A stretch of 8,910 nt of DNA from an uncultured Chlamydiae bacterium (GCA_903909295.1 CAIVVG010000020.1:1-8910), one strand, 5' to 3'. Shown: positions 1-6,668, counted from the stretch's first letter. A program made the numbers and translations. The notes: generated by a model from the sequence alone, not told the origin.

Positions 1-1071
1 GACGTTATCTCCGGGCATCACCATCTCTGTTCCCGCTGGGAGAGTCACACTTCCTGTGACGTCTGTTGTGCGGAAATAGAACTGAGGTCTGTAGCCTGTG
101 AAGAACGGCTTATGACGGCCCCCTTCATCTTTGTTCAGGACGTAGATCGTCCCTTTGAACTTGGTATGAGGAGTGCAGGTGCCAGGAGCTGCGAGAACCA
201 TCCCGCGCTCGACATCGTTCTTCTCAATACCGCGGAGGAGGATACCCACGTTTTCTCCTGCAAGAGCTTCGTCGAGTGTTTTGTTAAACATCTCAAGGGC
301 CGTTGCAACCGTTTCGCGAGTTTCTCGAATTCCGACGAGTTCGATCTTGTCGTTCGTTTTTACGCGACCGCGTTCAACGCGACCTGTAACGACAGTTCCT
401 CGGCCAGAGATAGAGAACACGTCTTCGATCGGCATTAAGAATTTCTTCTCAACTTCGCGAACAGGTGTTGGGATCTTCTCATCGACCGCATCCATCAATT
501 GCTCGATGGCTTTCACGTACTGAGGATCTCCTTCGAGGGCTTTCAAAGCGGAGCCGCGGATAATCGGCACGTTTTTGTAGCCTTTTGCTTCGAGGAGCTC
601 CATGAGTTCCATCTCGACGAGTTCGACGAGTTCTTCGTCTCCCTTGCCGATCATGTCCATCTTGTTGAGGAACACGACGATTGCAGGAACACCCACTTGG
701 CGAGCCAAGAGAATGTGCTCTTTCGTTTGTGGCATAGGACCGTCGGTCGCTGCAACAACGAGGATCGCGCCGTCCATCTGAGCGGCACCTGTGATCATGT
801 TTTTGACGTAGTCGGCGTGGCCGGGGCAGTCGACGTGAGCATAGTGACGTTTCTCCGTCTCATACTCAACGTGGGTCGCATTGATCGTAATCCCGCGAGC
901 TTTTTCCTCAGGGGTATTATCGATTGAGGCGTAGTCACGGAACTTAGCGTGGCCTTTTTTAGCCAGTACGTTCGTGATCGCCGCTGTCAGCGTTGTTTTA
1001 CCATGGTCGACGTGGCCGATCGTACCGATGTTAACGTGTGGTTTCTTTCTTTGAAATGCTTCTTTTGCCAT
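1..1071 (-). CDS. tuf: Elongation factor Tu, 3' end beyond the window
   Basis: EF-Tu is the cytoplasmic GTPase that delivers aminoacyl-tRNA to the ribosomal A site. The minus-strand frame opens at an ATG at 1071 and reads without a stop to position 1, giving 357 codons. The family is about 394 residues long, so roughly 37 C-terminal residues lie outside the window. The N-terminus MAKEAFQRKKPHVNIGTIGH is typical. The P-loop GHVDHGKT (residues 19-26), the G3 motif DCPGH (81-85) and the G4 motif NKMD (136-139) are intact, and a GSALKAL segment near residue 175 fits G5. Domains 2 and 3 follow in frame. A strong ribosome binding site, GGAGG, sits 7 bases before the ATG. The gene starts 38 bases after tRNA-Thr and is probably co-transcribed with it. 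Identification is essentially certain; only the 3' end is missing. Confidence 0.98.
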   Translation of the reverse strand, partial: MAKEAFQRKKPHVNIGTIGHVDHGKTTLTAAITNVLAKKGHAKFRDYASIDNTPEEKARGITINATHVEYETEKRHYAHVDCPGHADYVKNMITGAAQMDGAILVVAATDGPMPQTKEHILLARQVGVPAIVVFLNKMDMIGKGDEELVELVEMELMELLEAKGYKNVPIIRGSALKALEGDPQYVKAIEQLMDAVDEKIPTPVREVEKKFLMPIEDVFSISGRGTVVTGRVERGRVKTNDKIELVGIRETRETVATALEMFNKTLDEALAGENVGILLRGIEKNDVERGMVLAAPGTCTPHTKFKGTIYVLNKDEGGRHKPFFTGYRPQFYFRTTDVTGSVTLPAGTEMVMPGDNV

Positions 1072-1085
1072 CTAACATCCTCCGT
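1072..1085 (-). promoter_or_regulatory. Strong ribosome binding site of tuf
   Basis: On the minus strand the bases before the tuf ATG read ACGGAGGATGTTAG. GGAGG is placed 7 bases upstream of the start codon, an ideal spacing. This fixes the tuf start and suits a very highly expressed protein. Confidence 0.85.
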
Positions 1086-1109
1086 ATAGGCTCTAGAATT
1101 TCTTTTACT

Positions 1110-1181
1110 TGCCCAAGATAGGAATCGAACCTACGACCACTTGCTTACCATGCAAGTGCTCTACCACTGAGCTACCTGGGC
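1110..1181 (-). tRNA. tRNA-Thr, anticodon GGU
   Basis: The minus strand folds into a complete cloverleaf. The acceptor stem is GCCCAGG paired with CTTGGGC, with one G-U pair. It is followed by TA, the D-stem GCTC/GAGC, the anticodon stem CTTGC/GCAAG around the loop ATGGTAA (anticodon GGT at loop positions 3-5), a 5-base variable region, and the T-stem GTAGG/CCTAT around TTCGATT. The discriminator base is A. No CCA is encoded (the bases that follow are AGT), so CCA must be added after transcription. The gene lies between infA and tuf, the arrangement I recall in Chlamydia, and is probably processed out of a shared transcript. Confidence 0.96.
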
Positions 1182-1185
1182 ATCC

Positions 1186-1201
1186 GAAAGCTTGAAAGCT
1201 T
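1186..1201. repeat. Tandem 8-base repeat (GAAAGCTT x2)
   Basis: The sequence GAAAGCTT occurs twice back to back just before the 5' end of tRNA-Thr, creating two AAGCTT palindromes 8 bases apart. It overlaps the proposed -10 element of the tRNA/tuf promoter. It may be a chance duplication; no function is assigned. Confidence 0.5.
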
Positions 1202-1225
1202 AAGGTACTTGGGTGTTTCTTTCAA
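1197..1225 (-). promoter_or_regulatory. Possible sigma-66/sigma-70-type promoter for tRNA-Thr and tuf
   Basis: On the minus strand TTGAAA (1225-1220) is followed after 17 bases by TAAGCT (1202-1197). The -35 matches the consensus at five of six positions, but the -10 matches at only three. The predicted start would fall a few bases before the mature tRNA. The distance to infA is only 64 bases, so read-through from infA is an equal possibility. This is a weak call from pattern alone. Confidence 0.3.
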
Positions 1226-1245
1226 CCTTTTTTTCCAAACCCTTC

Positions 1246-1464
1246 CTACTTTTGACGATACACAATACGTGCTTTGGTCAAATCGTAAGGAGACATCTCA
1301 ACGGTGACTCCGTCCCCCACGTAAACGCGAATATTGCGCATTCTCATTTTTCCACTTATGTGGGCAATGACGCGCATCCCGTTTTCGAGGACAACGCTAA
1401 AGGTCATATTCGGCAAGAGTTCTTCAACCTTGCCCTCCATCTTGATAGTTTCTTCTTTCGACAT
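1246..1464 (-). CDS. infA: Translation initiation factor IF-1
   Basis: IF-1 binds the 30S A site and works with IF-2 and IF-3 in start-codon selection. The 72-residue product begins MSKEETIKMEGKVEELLPNM and forms a single S1/OB-fold domain, the normal full length for the family. Characteristic segments are present: EGKVEELLPNMTFSVVLENG, then HISGKMRMRNIRV, then GDGVTVEMSPYDLTKARIVYR. No convincing Shine-Dalgarno sequence is visible directly upstream of the ATG. The gene precedes tRNA-Thr and tuf on the same strand, 64 bases from the tRNA, and is divergent from sufE. Identity is secure. Confidence 0.97.
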   Translation of the reverse strand: MSKEETIKMEGKVEELLPNMTFSVVLENGMRVIAHISGKMRMRNIRVYVGDGVTVEMSPYDLTKARIVYRQK

Positions 1465-1476
1465 AGTGCTTTTGGC

Positions 1477-1504
1477 TTGGAAATGCTTCTTATGAAACTA
1501 TACT
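1477..1504 (+). promoter_or_regulatory. Candidate promoter for sufE and the downstream membrane-protein gene
   Basis: TTGGAA (1477-1482) and TATACT (1499-1504) are separated by 16 bases. The -10 box matches the consensus at five of six positions. Transcription would begin near 1511, leaving a leader of about 65 bases before sufE. The -10 overlaps the candidate -10 of the opposing infA promoter. It is predicted from sequence only. Confidence 0.45.
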
Positions 1505-1521
1505 TAGGGTATTTATGTCAA
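1495..1521 (-). promoter_or_regulatory. Candidate promoter for infA (with tRNA-Thr and tuf)
   Basis: On the minus strand a perfect TTGACA (1521-1516) is followed by TATAGT (1502-1497, spacer 13) or TAGTTT (1500-1495, spacer 15). The -35 is ideal, but both spacers are shorter than the usual 16-18 bases, so the exact -10 is unclear. The leader to the infA ATG would be about 25 bases. It is the best-looking -35 in the divergent region. Confidence 0.4.
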
Positions 1522-1527
1522 CCCCCA

Positions 1528-1551
1528 CTTTTTTTCCCTGGAGAAAAAAAG
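1528..1551. promoter_or_regulatory. Inverted repeat in the sufE leader
   Basis: CTTTTTTTC (1528-1536) and GAAAAAAAG (1543-1551) can form a 9-base-pair stem with a 6-base loop. GGAG, the only Shine-Dalgarno-like sequence before sufE, sits at the loop and stem edge (1540-1543), about 20 bases before the first in-frame ATG. Right after it AAAAGATCTTTT (1547-1558) is a perfect 12-base palindrome. The stem is nearly all A-T, so stability is low. A regulatory role is possible but unproven. Confidence 0.35.
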
Positions 1552-1578
1552 ATCTTTTCACCTATGATTTTTCGACAT

Positions 1579-2007
1579 ATGAGCACTTTTTTGAAGAAAG
1601 TCGAAGCCCTCAAAAAAAAATTCGGCGCACTGAAGACGGCGGAGGAGCGGTACGACGCCCTGATGCAAATGGGCAGGGCCCTCCCCCCGTTTTTAGGAGA
1701 GTGGAAGACGGTGGAGCGGAAGGTTTCCGGCTGTCAGAGCACTTTGTATTTGAGAGCAGAGTGCGTGGGGGGCAGGGTATTTTTTACTGCGACCGCCGAC
1801 GCGCTGATCTCCGCTGGGCTGGCGGCTTTGCTCATCGAGGTCTACAGTGGGGAGACTCCCGAGACTGTCTTGACCCAGCCCCCTTTATTTTTAGAGGAGC
1901 TCGGGATTTACGCGAGCCTCTCCCCTAACCGATCCCATGGTCTTAGTTCTATCCATTTAAAAATGAAACAAGAGGCACTGCGGTGCTTAACGGAGAATCC
2001 ATCATGA
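1579..2007 (+). CDS. sufE: SufE family cysteine desulfurase activator
   Basis: SufE accepts persulfide sulfur from the cysteine desulfurase SufS on an active cysteine and passes it to the SufBCD scaffold for Fe-S cluster assembly in the cytoplasm. With the ATG at 1579 the protein has 142 residues, the usual family length. The active-site motif VSGCQS places the catalytic cysteine at residue 52, close to Cys51 of the E. coli protein. The C-terminal LSPNRSHGL segment also matches the family. An in-frame ATG at 1564 would add five residues (MIFRH); neither start has a clear ribosome binding site, and I chose 1579 because the family rarely has more N-terminal sequence. A run of nine A's (1612-1620) falls in codons 12-14. 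The stop codon overlaps the start of the next gene (ATGA). Confidence 0.9.
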   Translation: MSTFLKKVEALKKKFGALKTAEERYDALMQMGRALPPFLGEWKTVERKVSGCQSTLYLRAECVGGRVFFTATADALISAGLAALLIEVYSGETPETVLTQPPLFLEELGIYASLSPNRSHGLSSIHLKMKQEALRCLTENPS

Positions 2008-2543
2008 ATGCAACACTTCACCCACTATGCACCCAAGACCCAAGGGTCTCGGCGGAAAACCACGAAAGGTCCCATAAGCTCTATGACTTGGCGCACAGGG
2101 TCGCTCAAGTGGTCCAGATTGCGCTACAGGTCCTTGTCATCTGCATCTTCACCAAGGTCGTTGCCCTTTCAGTCCCGTTGGCACTACCCGGATTGGGAAG
2201 TCTTCTCGTTGGGGCGGGCGCCTCACACTTCTCTCAGCAAGCAGAGGCGTGCAGGGAAGCGGCCATAATAGAAAGGAGCGTGGAAGCGGAGTTAGTAGAG
2301 ACGTTGGAGACGGAGTACCCCTTCCTGGAAGCCCGTATCAAGTACTGCCATACCGAACTCGAAAAGGCAAAAGAGGAAGCTCGAAATCGCGCCGAAGACG
2401 GAGCTCTACACAGAACGCTCCTCTTGAAGGTCGTGGGCCTGAAAGAGAGGCTCGCTGTCCTCGATGCCATCCGAGAGAACCCCCAAAACACTGAGACCCC
2501 CGTAACACGCTCCTATGCGTTGGGTCTCATAGAAGTAGCGTGA
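2004..2543 (+). CDS. Predicted membrane protein with hydrophobic hairpin and helical tail (Inc-like candidate)
   Basis: I do not recognise a named family. The ATG at 2004 overlaps the sufE stop as ATGA and has GGAGA 7 bases upstream, so it is preferred over the in-frame ATG at 1983. The 179-residue product has a polar N-terminus (1-32), two closely spaced hydrophobic stretches (about 33-50 and 52-72, with Lys51 between them), and then a long charged, probably coiled-coil region (about 77-158, rich in Glu, Ala, Lys and Arg). No cleavable signal peptide or catalytic motif is visible. The bilobed hydrophobic hairpin followed by helices is the layout of chlamydial Inc proteins, which the type III system places in the inclusion membrane. 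An ordinary inner-membrane protein is the main alternative. The gene is translationally coupled to sufE, and its 3' end overlaps the convergent peptidase gene by 17 bases. Confidence 0.72.
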   Translation: MNATLHPLCTQDPRVSAENHERSHKLYDLAHRVAQVVQIALQVLVICIFTKVVALSVPLALPGLGSLLVGAGASHFSQQAEACREAAIIERSVEAELVETLETEYPFLEARIKYCHTELEKAKEEARNRAEDGALHRTLLLKVVGLKERLAVLDAIRENPQNTETPVTRSYALGLIEVA

Positions 2544-3711
2544 TTGCGTCCTGCTCCCCGCCGGTGATTTCAACTACGCCGTCGGGGTGGATGTAGAGGT
2601 CGTATTCGAGCCGGACGCCAAATTCGTCCGGCAGGTAGATCCCTGGCTCAATAGAAAAGCAGGTTCCTGGGAGGATAGGCCGCTCGTCGTGCATCTCTAA
2701 ATTATCCATGTGGGCGCCGCTGCCGTGAAGGTGAACTTCGATGCTGTGGCCTGTTCTGTGGATAAAGAATTCCCCGTAGCCGGCTTTGCGGATCACTTCG
2801 CGGGCTGCGTCATCCACTTCATACCCAAATACAGCCTTTTTTGCAGCAAAGCGGTTTTTTACGAGTTCTGTGGCGGCTCTTTGCGCTTGGCGGACGGCTG
2901 AAAACACCTCTTGCTGGCGCAAGGAGGGCTTATCTGCTGCGACGGCAACGCGGGTAATGTCTCCAAAAACGGCTCCATCCTGGGGCTCTTTAGCCCATAG
3001 GTCGATGAGGACGAAGTCCCCTTTTCGGATGGGAGCGGACCCCTCTTTTTGGGGAACGTAGTGGGGATCGGCGCTGTGGCCGTTCACGGCGGCGATCGGG
3101 GGCGACTCCGTGATGAGGTTGCGCGAGGCAAAATCGGCGACGATTTTTTGCTGGACGTCGTACTCGAGGACCGACTGCCCTTTTTTGAGTCTTTCTCCGA
3201 GCCAGGCCCAGGTGTCGCGGGCGATCTGGTCGAGGGCTTGTCCGGCCCGGATGTGGCTTTGGGCTTGGTTCTCGTTCAGCACGGCCGTAAAGTGGGGCAA
3301 GAACGATCCGGAGCTAACCACTTCGACTCCGAAGGAGCGGACCAGGTCGACAGTCCCTGCATCGACTTTGGATACGTACGGGATTCTATTTCTAGGAGAG
3401 TACTCCATGGCGATCTTCTTCTTGCCAGTGAGGAGCGCTCCCAGCTCTTTTTCCAACGACTGCCAGGAGGAAAAGACCCTTTTTTCTCCGGGCCACTGAT
3501 CGAGGATGTGCGCCTCAATGGCGTGGACGATTTTGACCGGCTCCCCTTCTTGGGGAATCCAGTAGAAAAAGCGGCGGGTCGTCATCTGGTTGGAGGGGAT
3601 TTGGAGAAACAGGTGGGCGAGGTCGTTGTTTTTGTGAAAATCGTAGAGGAGCCACCCGTCTAGCCTGCCACTCCGGAGGTGCTCTTGTGCTTCTAAAATT
3701 CTTTTTTTCAT
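2527..3711 (-). CDS. M24B family metallopeptidase (aminopeptidase P / Xaa-Pro peptidase type)
   Basis: Enzymes of this family remove N-terminal residues before proline or cleave Xaa-Pro dipeptides, using a two-metal centre in a pita-bread fold. The 394-residue protein has a creatinase-like N-terminal domain (about 1-145) and a catalytic domain (about 150-394). All five expected metal ligands are present: Asp237 (in LIDLWAK), Asp251 (in GDITR), His322 (in HRTGHS), Glu355 (in SIEPGIY) and Glu369 (in GVRLEYD). His318 and His329 match the conserved accessory histidines of E. coli PepP. It lacks an obvious signal peptide and should be cytoplasmic. The ATG overlaps the stop of the HEAT-repeat gene (ATGA) and has no strong ribosome binding site, suggesting reinitiation. 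Prolidase versus aminopeptidase P specificity cannot be told from sequence, so no gene symbol is given. Confidence 0.93.
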   Translation of the reverse strand: MKKRILEAQEHLRSGRLDGWLLYDFHKNNDLAHLFLQIPSNQMTTRRFFYWIPQEGEPVKIVHAIEAHILDQWPGEKRVFSSWQSLEKELGALLTGKKKIAMEYSPRNRIPYVSKVDAGTVDLVRSFGVEVVSSGSFLPHFTAVLNENQAQSHIRAGQALDQIARDTWAWLGERLKKGQSVLEYDVQQKIVADFASRNLITESPPIAAVNGHSADPHYVPQKEGSAPIRKGDFVLIDLWAKEPQDGAVFGDITRVAVAADKPSLRQQEVFSAVRQAQRAATELVKNRFAAKKAVFGYEVDDAAREVIRKAGYGEFFIHRTGHSIEVHLHGSGAHMDNLEMHDERPILPGTCFSIEPGIYLPDEFGVRLEYDLYIHPDGVVEITGGEQDAITLLL

Positions 3712-5426
3712 CGGCTTAAACTCTGGATTAGGGCAGCCGCGGCGGCCACGCGTAAAATGGGAAAGGGTTCGTTCAATATGGAGACCAAAAAACTAAAGGA
3801 GTCGGGGTGGCCGATTCTTCCCAGAGCTTCGAGGATGTGGAGTTTTTTTTCATGTTCCGCTCCCGCGTAAGCTCCTTGCAATTCGCGCAGCACTGTTTCG
3901 TCGCGCCCGTAAAAGGCGAGGACCAAACAGGCCTGCAGCCGGACATTTGCATCGGAGTCGGAGAGGAGTTCTCTCACCCCCTCTAACGCGCTCTCATCCC
4001 CTTCTTGGAGCAAGGTTGCGGCAGCGACGCCGGTCAATCCCCACCCTTTTCTCTGCAAGAATGTTTTCAAGGCGGGCACTGCGCGCGGGTCGTCGACAAG
4101 GGCGAGCATTGAAACGAGCTGGAGCCGGGTCATTTGGTCGATCGCTTCTGGATAATTGGGGATTTGGTCGACGTGGCGGATTTGGCTGGGAGCGAGCGTT
4201 TGGAAGAGCGGGTTTAAGCGGCTGTCCCACATCCACATTCTCTTTTCTGTCTGGAGAAATTCATAGAGAAAATCGGCAGAAGCGGTCACGTTCGATCGGT
4301 GGCCGAGGAGCCCTAAAGCGACGTTGGCTCTGACGTAGGGGTCGGCGCTCTCCTGGAGAGTTTTTTCCGATAGAGTGACCCCCTTCGGTCCCGCAGCTGC
4401 GAGAGCGGCCGCCGCAAGGCGTCTATTTTCGGGCAAGCTATCTCCCAGCCATTTGGCTAGGAAGGGTTCTCCCCAAGAGGGCTCCATCAAAAAGGCCACC
4501 CACGCCGCCGTAATGGCTACGATAGGGTCGCTATCTTCGAGGCGGAGGCGCAAGATATCTTTGGCCTCAGAGACCGGTGTTTTGTGGCGGTAACAAAGGG
4601 CAAATGTATTTAAGGCGGCGACCCTCACGTCCCGATGGGAATCTTGGACGAGGTTCAAAATCGCCTCTTTGGCCCAGGTGACTTGCAAGTGGGCCACGAT
4701 CGAGCAAGCCAAATGGCGCAGTCCGGCGCGGTTGCTTTTGGCTAGAGTGAGAAATTCCTCTGGGGAAATGGTCTCATACATTTCCAGAAGAGAACCGATC
4801 GCAAAGTGGCGCTCTTCATAGGTGGTTTTTTCCGATTGAACGAGCTGTTTGAGGGCGGGCGTTAGTGAGCGGATCTTGAGAGCGCCCACCGCCTTGATCA
4901 CTTCGAGGCGCACCATCCAAATTTTCTCCTCGACCATCAGCCGCTCGATCTCATCTTTGAGCGCCGCATCGCGGTAAGAGGGGGCCATCTGGATCGCAAC
5001 AGAGCGGATGATCGCGTTGGAATCGCGCATCATTCGGCGCAGCACAGGGACTGCGCGCACATCGTTGGTGAGGTAAGAGCCGATCAGAGCAGAGAGGCGA
5101 ATCCCCTGCTGAGTCGATTCGGTCCCCTTCTTCAAAACGCCCCAAGCGAGTTCCTCGAGGACTTCGCGCCGATTCATCAAGCCGGGGTCTTTGAGAGTGA
5201 GTCGATTCCAGGTGGCCAACGCTCTCTCTTCAAATCCACCCACCGCGAGCGCCTGGACGAGCTGGATCCCCGCTTCAATGGAATCGGGAAACTGCTGCAC
5301 GAGCAGCTCCGCCTGCTGCAGCGCAGCACCTGAATCCTCGAGCAATAAATGGGCCTGAACCTTCCGAACCCCTTCCGTCTCAGGAAGTAAGACGAGCAAC
5401 GCAGCCAAGAGCCAAATCATGAACAC
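3708..5426 (-). CDS. HEAT-repeat protein with hydrophobic N-terminus
   Basis: The 572-residue product is an alpha-solenoid likely to act as a protein-binding scaffold; no enzyme motif is visible. Residues 4-14 (IWLLAALLVLL) form a short hydrophobic segment ending at Pro15, which could be a signal peptide or membrane anchor, though it lacks positive charges before it. Residues about 20-80 look like TPR-type helical pairs (for example ALQQAELLVQQFPDSIEAG). From about 110 to the end, HEAT/PBS-lyase-type repeats recur, such as LVQDSHRDVRVAALNTFALC, LLSDSDANVRLQACLVLAFY and PFPILRVAAAAALIQ. The frame is closed by a TGA three codons before the GTG at 5426, so the start is that GTG or the ATG at 5420; both have G-rich sequence upstream. 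It lies 34 bases after the HIT gene and overlaps the peptidase gene by four bases. A chlamydial relative may be CT384; this is from memory. Confidence 0.88.
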   Translation of the reverse strand: MFMIWLLAALLVLLPETEGVRKVQAHLLLEDSGAALQQAELLVQQFPDSIEAGIQLVQALAVGGFEERALATWNRLTLKDPGLMNRREVLEELAWGVLKKGTESTQQGIRLSALIGSYLTNDVRAVPVLRRMMRDSNAIIRSVAIQMAPSYRDAALKDEIERLMVEEKIWMVRLEVIKAVGALKIRSLTPALKQLVQSEKTTYEERHFAIGSLLEMYETISPEEFLTLAKSNRAGLRHLACSIVAHLQVTWAKEAILNLVQDSHRDVRVAALNTFALCYRHKTPVSEAKDILRLRLEDSDPIVAITAAWVAFLMEPSWGEPFLAKWLGDSLPENRRLAAAALAAAGPKGVTLSEKTLQESADPYVRANVALGLLGHRSNVTASADFLYEFLQTEKRMWMWDSRLNPLFQTLAPSQIRHVDQIPNYPEAIDQMTRLQLVSMLALVDDPRAVPALKTFLQRKGWGLTGVAAATLLQEGDESALEGVRELLSDSDANVRLQACLVLAFYGRDETVLRELQGAYAGAEHEKKLHILEALGRIGHPDSFSFLVSILNEPFPILRVAAAAALIQSLSR

Positions 5427-5460
5427 CCCGTTTCATCCCTCTATGCCACAATGGGAGATT

Positions 5461-5796
5461 CTAAGCCATCTTACCCAAAACTCTTCCTCCAATCAGGTGA
5501 AAATGGAGATGAAAAACGGTCTGCCCCGCATCGGGACCATTGTTGGTCAAGAGCCGGTATCCCTCTTCAATCCCCTTCTCTTCGGCAATCTGCTGGGCCA
5601 CAGCAACCACCTCGCTGAGCAGTCCCGCGTCCTCGGGTCCCAAGCTCTGTAAATTGGGAATTTCCTTCTTAGGGATGATTAAAATGTGAACCGGCGCCAC
5701 GGGATGAATGTCCTCGATCGCCAAAATCCGCTCATTTTCAAATATTTTCTTGGCAGGAAGTTTTCCCTGAATAATCAATCCAAACACCGTCGACAT
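5461..5796 (-). CDS. HIT family (Hint-like) nucleotide hydrolase/transferase
   Basis: HIT proteins of the Hint branch hydrolyse adenosine phosphoramidates and aminoacyl-adenylates through a nucleotidylated histidine. The ATG at 5796 gives 111 residues, the typical length. The start is fixed by a strong AAGGAG, five bases upstream, lying inside the last codons of the MYG1-family gene two bases away. A longer open frame to 5883 exists but overlaps that gene and shows no HIT homology in its extra part. The histidine triad HLHFHLI spans residues 96-102, with His98 expected to be catalytic, preceded by the usual NNGPDAGQTVFHLH context. The N-terminal IIQGKLPAKKIFENE and HILIIPKKEI segments are also characteristic. 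It is probably the counterpart of the chlamydial gene annotated ycfF (CT385, from memory). Confidence 0.96.
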   Translation of the reverse strand: MSTVFGLIIQGKLPAKKIFENERILAIEDIHPVAPVHILIIPKKEIPNLQSLGPEDAGLLSEVVAVAQQIAEEKGIEEGYRLLTNNGPDAGQTVFHLHFHLIGGRVLGKMA

Positions 5797-5798
5797 AC

Positions 5799-6668
5799 CT
5801 ACTCCTTCTGCAGTGCGATGTGCAGCGCCTTTAAAGCATCTTCTTTCGTCTTCCAGATCGAGATGAAGCGCCCTTTGTGGCAAAAGATCCCGCCGGGAAT
5901 GCCACTCACTTGAGACAGCTCCTCATCTCGCAATCCGGCCCACTTTTGGGGCAACGGTTTGCGCACCTGCATGCGGCTGGCCAAATTGGGCGGGATGCCC
6001 CTGAGCTTCCACTGATCGCCCGCGGGCATGATCACAAATTGCGCTGGATGGACCTCCCCGCCGAGATCGAAGAAATTATCGATCCACGGGATCGGTCCGT
6101 CGAAGAGGAGAACCTGCCCCCCTTCCGCCATTTTTTTCTGAACAGTCGAGCGGCAATCGAGCGTGTAATTGTGCCTCTCTTGCATCCGCTTGAGGTGCCC
6201 GAGTGTGAAATCGACCGCCTGGAAAAAAGCGGCCTGCATCTCTTCTTCGGAAGCCTCGTATTCGATCGGCAAAAAGTTGGAGACGACCTGAGAAAACGAG
6301 GTGGTCCCCGGCTCGAGCCTTGCCACACCGTTGTCATGCGCATCGACTCCCGACACGAGGCTCTTATTGAAAAAATCGTAAAAGTGGGGTGGGATACTCC
6401 CCTGATCTTTTAAGTACAAAAGGATCATTCCCGCACTGCTCAGCGGTCCTTGGTAATCGACCTGGTGATGATCGAACCTCCGCTGAGAAGGATCGTACAC
6501 GCCCCCCACATCGCAGACATAATCGCACCGCTCGAGCACCTTTGGATCGCGCGTTCGTTGGATCTGATTCCGATCAATCCGATCGAACAGAAGGAGCAAC
6601 GAACAAGCCGTCACCTCATCTGCATGAAAAGAACCATCATGTGTACCGAAGCTGCGAGGAATTCTCAT
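5799..6668 (-). CDS. MYG1/UPF0160 family DHH-type phosphoesterase
   Basis: Members of this family belong to the DHH-like metal-dependent phosphoesterases; human MYG1 has been reported to be a 3'-5' RNA exonuclease, while bacterial members are usually annotated as metal-dependent hydrolases. The 289-residue protein carries the family motifs in order: THDGSFHADEVTA (9-21), DVGGVYDP (53-60), RFDHHQ (64-69) and DAHDNG (109-114), which supply the metal-binding Asp and His residues. The C-terminal part contains the typical PAGDQWKLRGIP and GIFCHKGRFI segments. The ATG at 6668 has AAGGA upstream at good spacing. It is the first gene of a four-gene minus-strand run, with HIT two bases behind it, and is divergent from the LOG-like gene. 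The real substrate in bacteria is not established. Confidence 0.93.
   Translation of the reverse strand: MRIPRSFGTHDGSFHADEVTACSLLLLFDRIDRNQIQRTRDPKVLERCDYVCDVGGVYDPSQRRFDHHQVDYQGPLSSAGMILLYLKDQGSIPPHFYDFFNKSLVSGVDAHDNGVARLEPGTTSFSQVVSNFLPIEYEASEEEMQAAFFQAVDFTLGHLKRMQERHNYTLDCRSTVQKKMAEGGQVLLFDGPIPWIDNFFDLGGEVHPAQFVIMPAGDQWKLRGIPPNLASRMQVRKPLPQKWAGLRDEELSQVSGIPGGIFCHKGRFISIWKTKEDALKALHIALQKE

Noticed and set aside
1213..1578. N-terminal extension of SufE through the divergent region
   Set aside because: The extension runs antisense through infA and the promoter region and has no SufE-like sequence.
3049..3663. A 204-codon open frame on the plus strand
   Set aside because: It lies wholly antisense to the M24B peptidase, whose five metal ligands are intact; the antisense product has no recognisable motif.
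5797..5883. N-terminal extension of the HIT protein by 29 residues
   Set aside because: It would overlap the end of the MYG1-family gene and adds non-family sequence; the ATG at 5796 has a strong AAGGAG upstream and gives the normal length.
5877..6413. A 178-codon open frame on the plus strand
   Set aside because: It is antisense to the MYG1-family gene, which carries all its family motifs; the antisense frame has no ribosome binding site or homology I can see.
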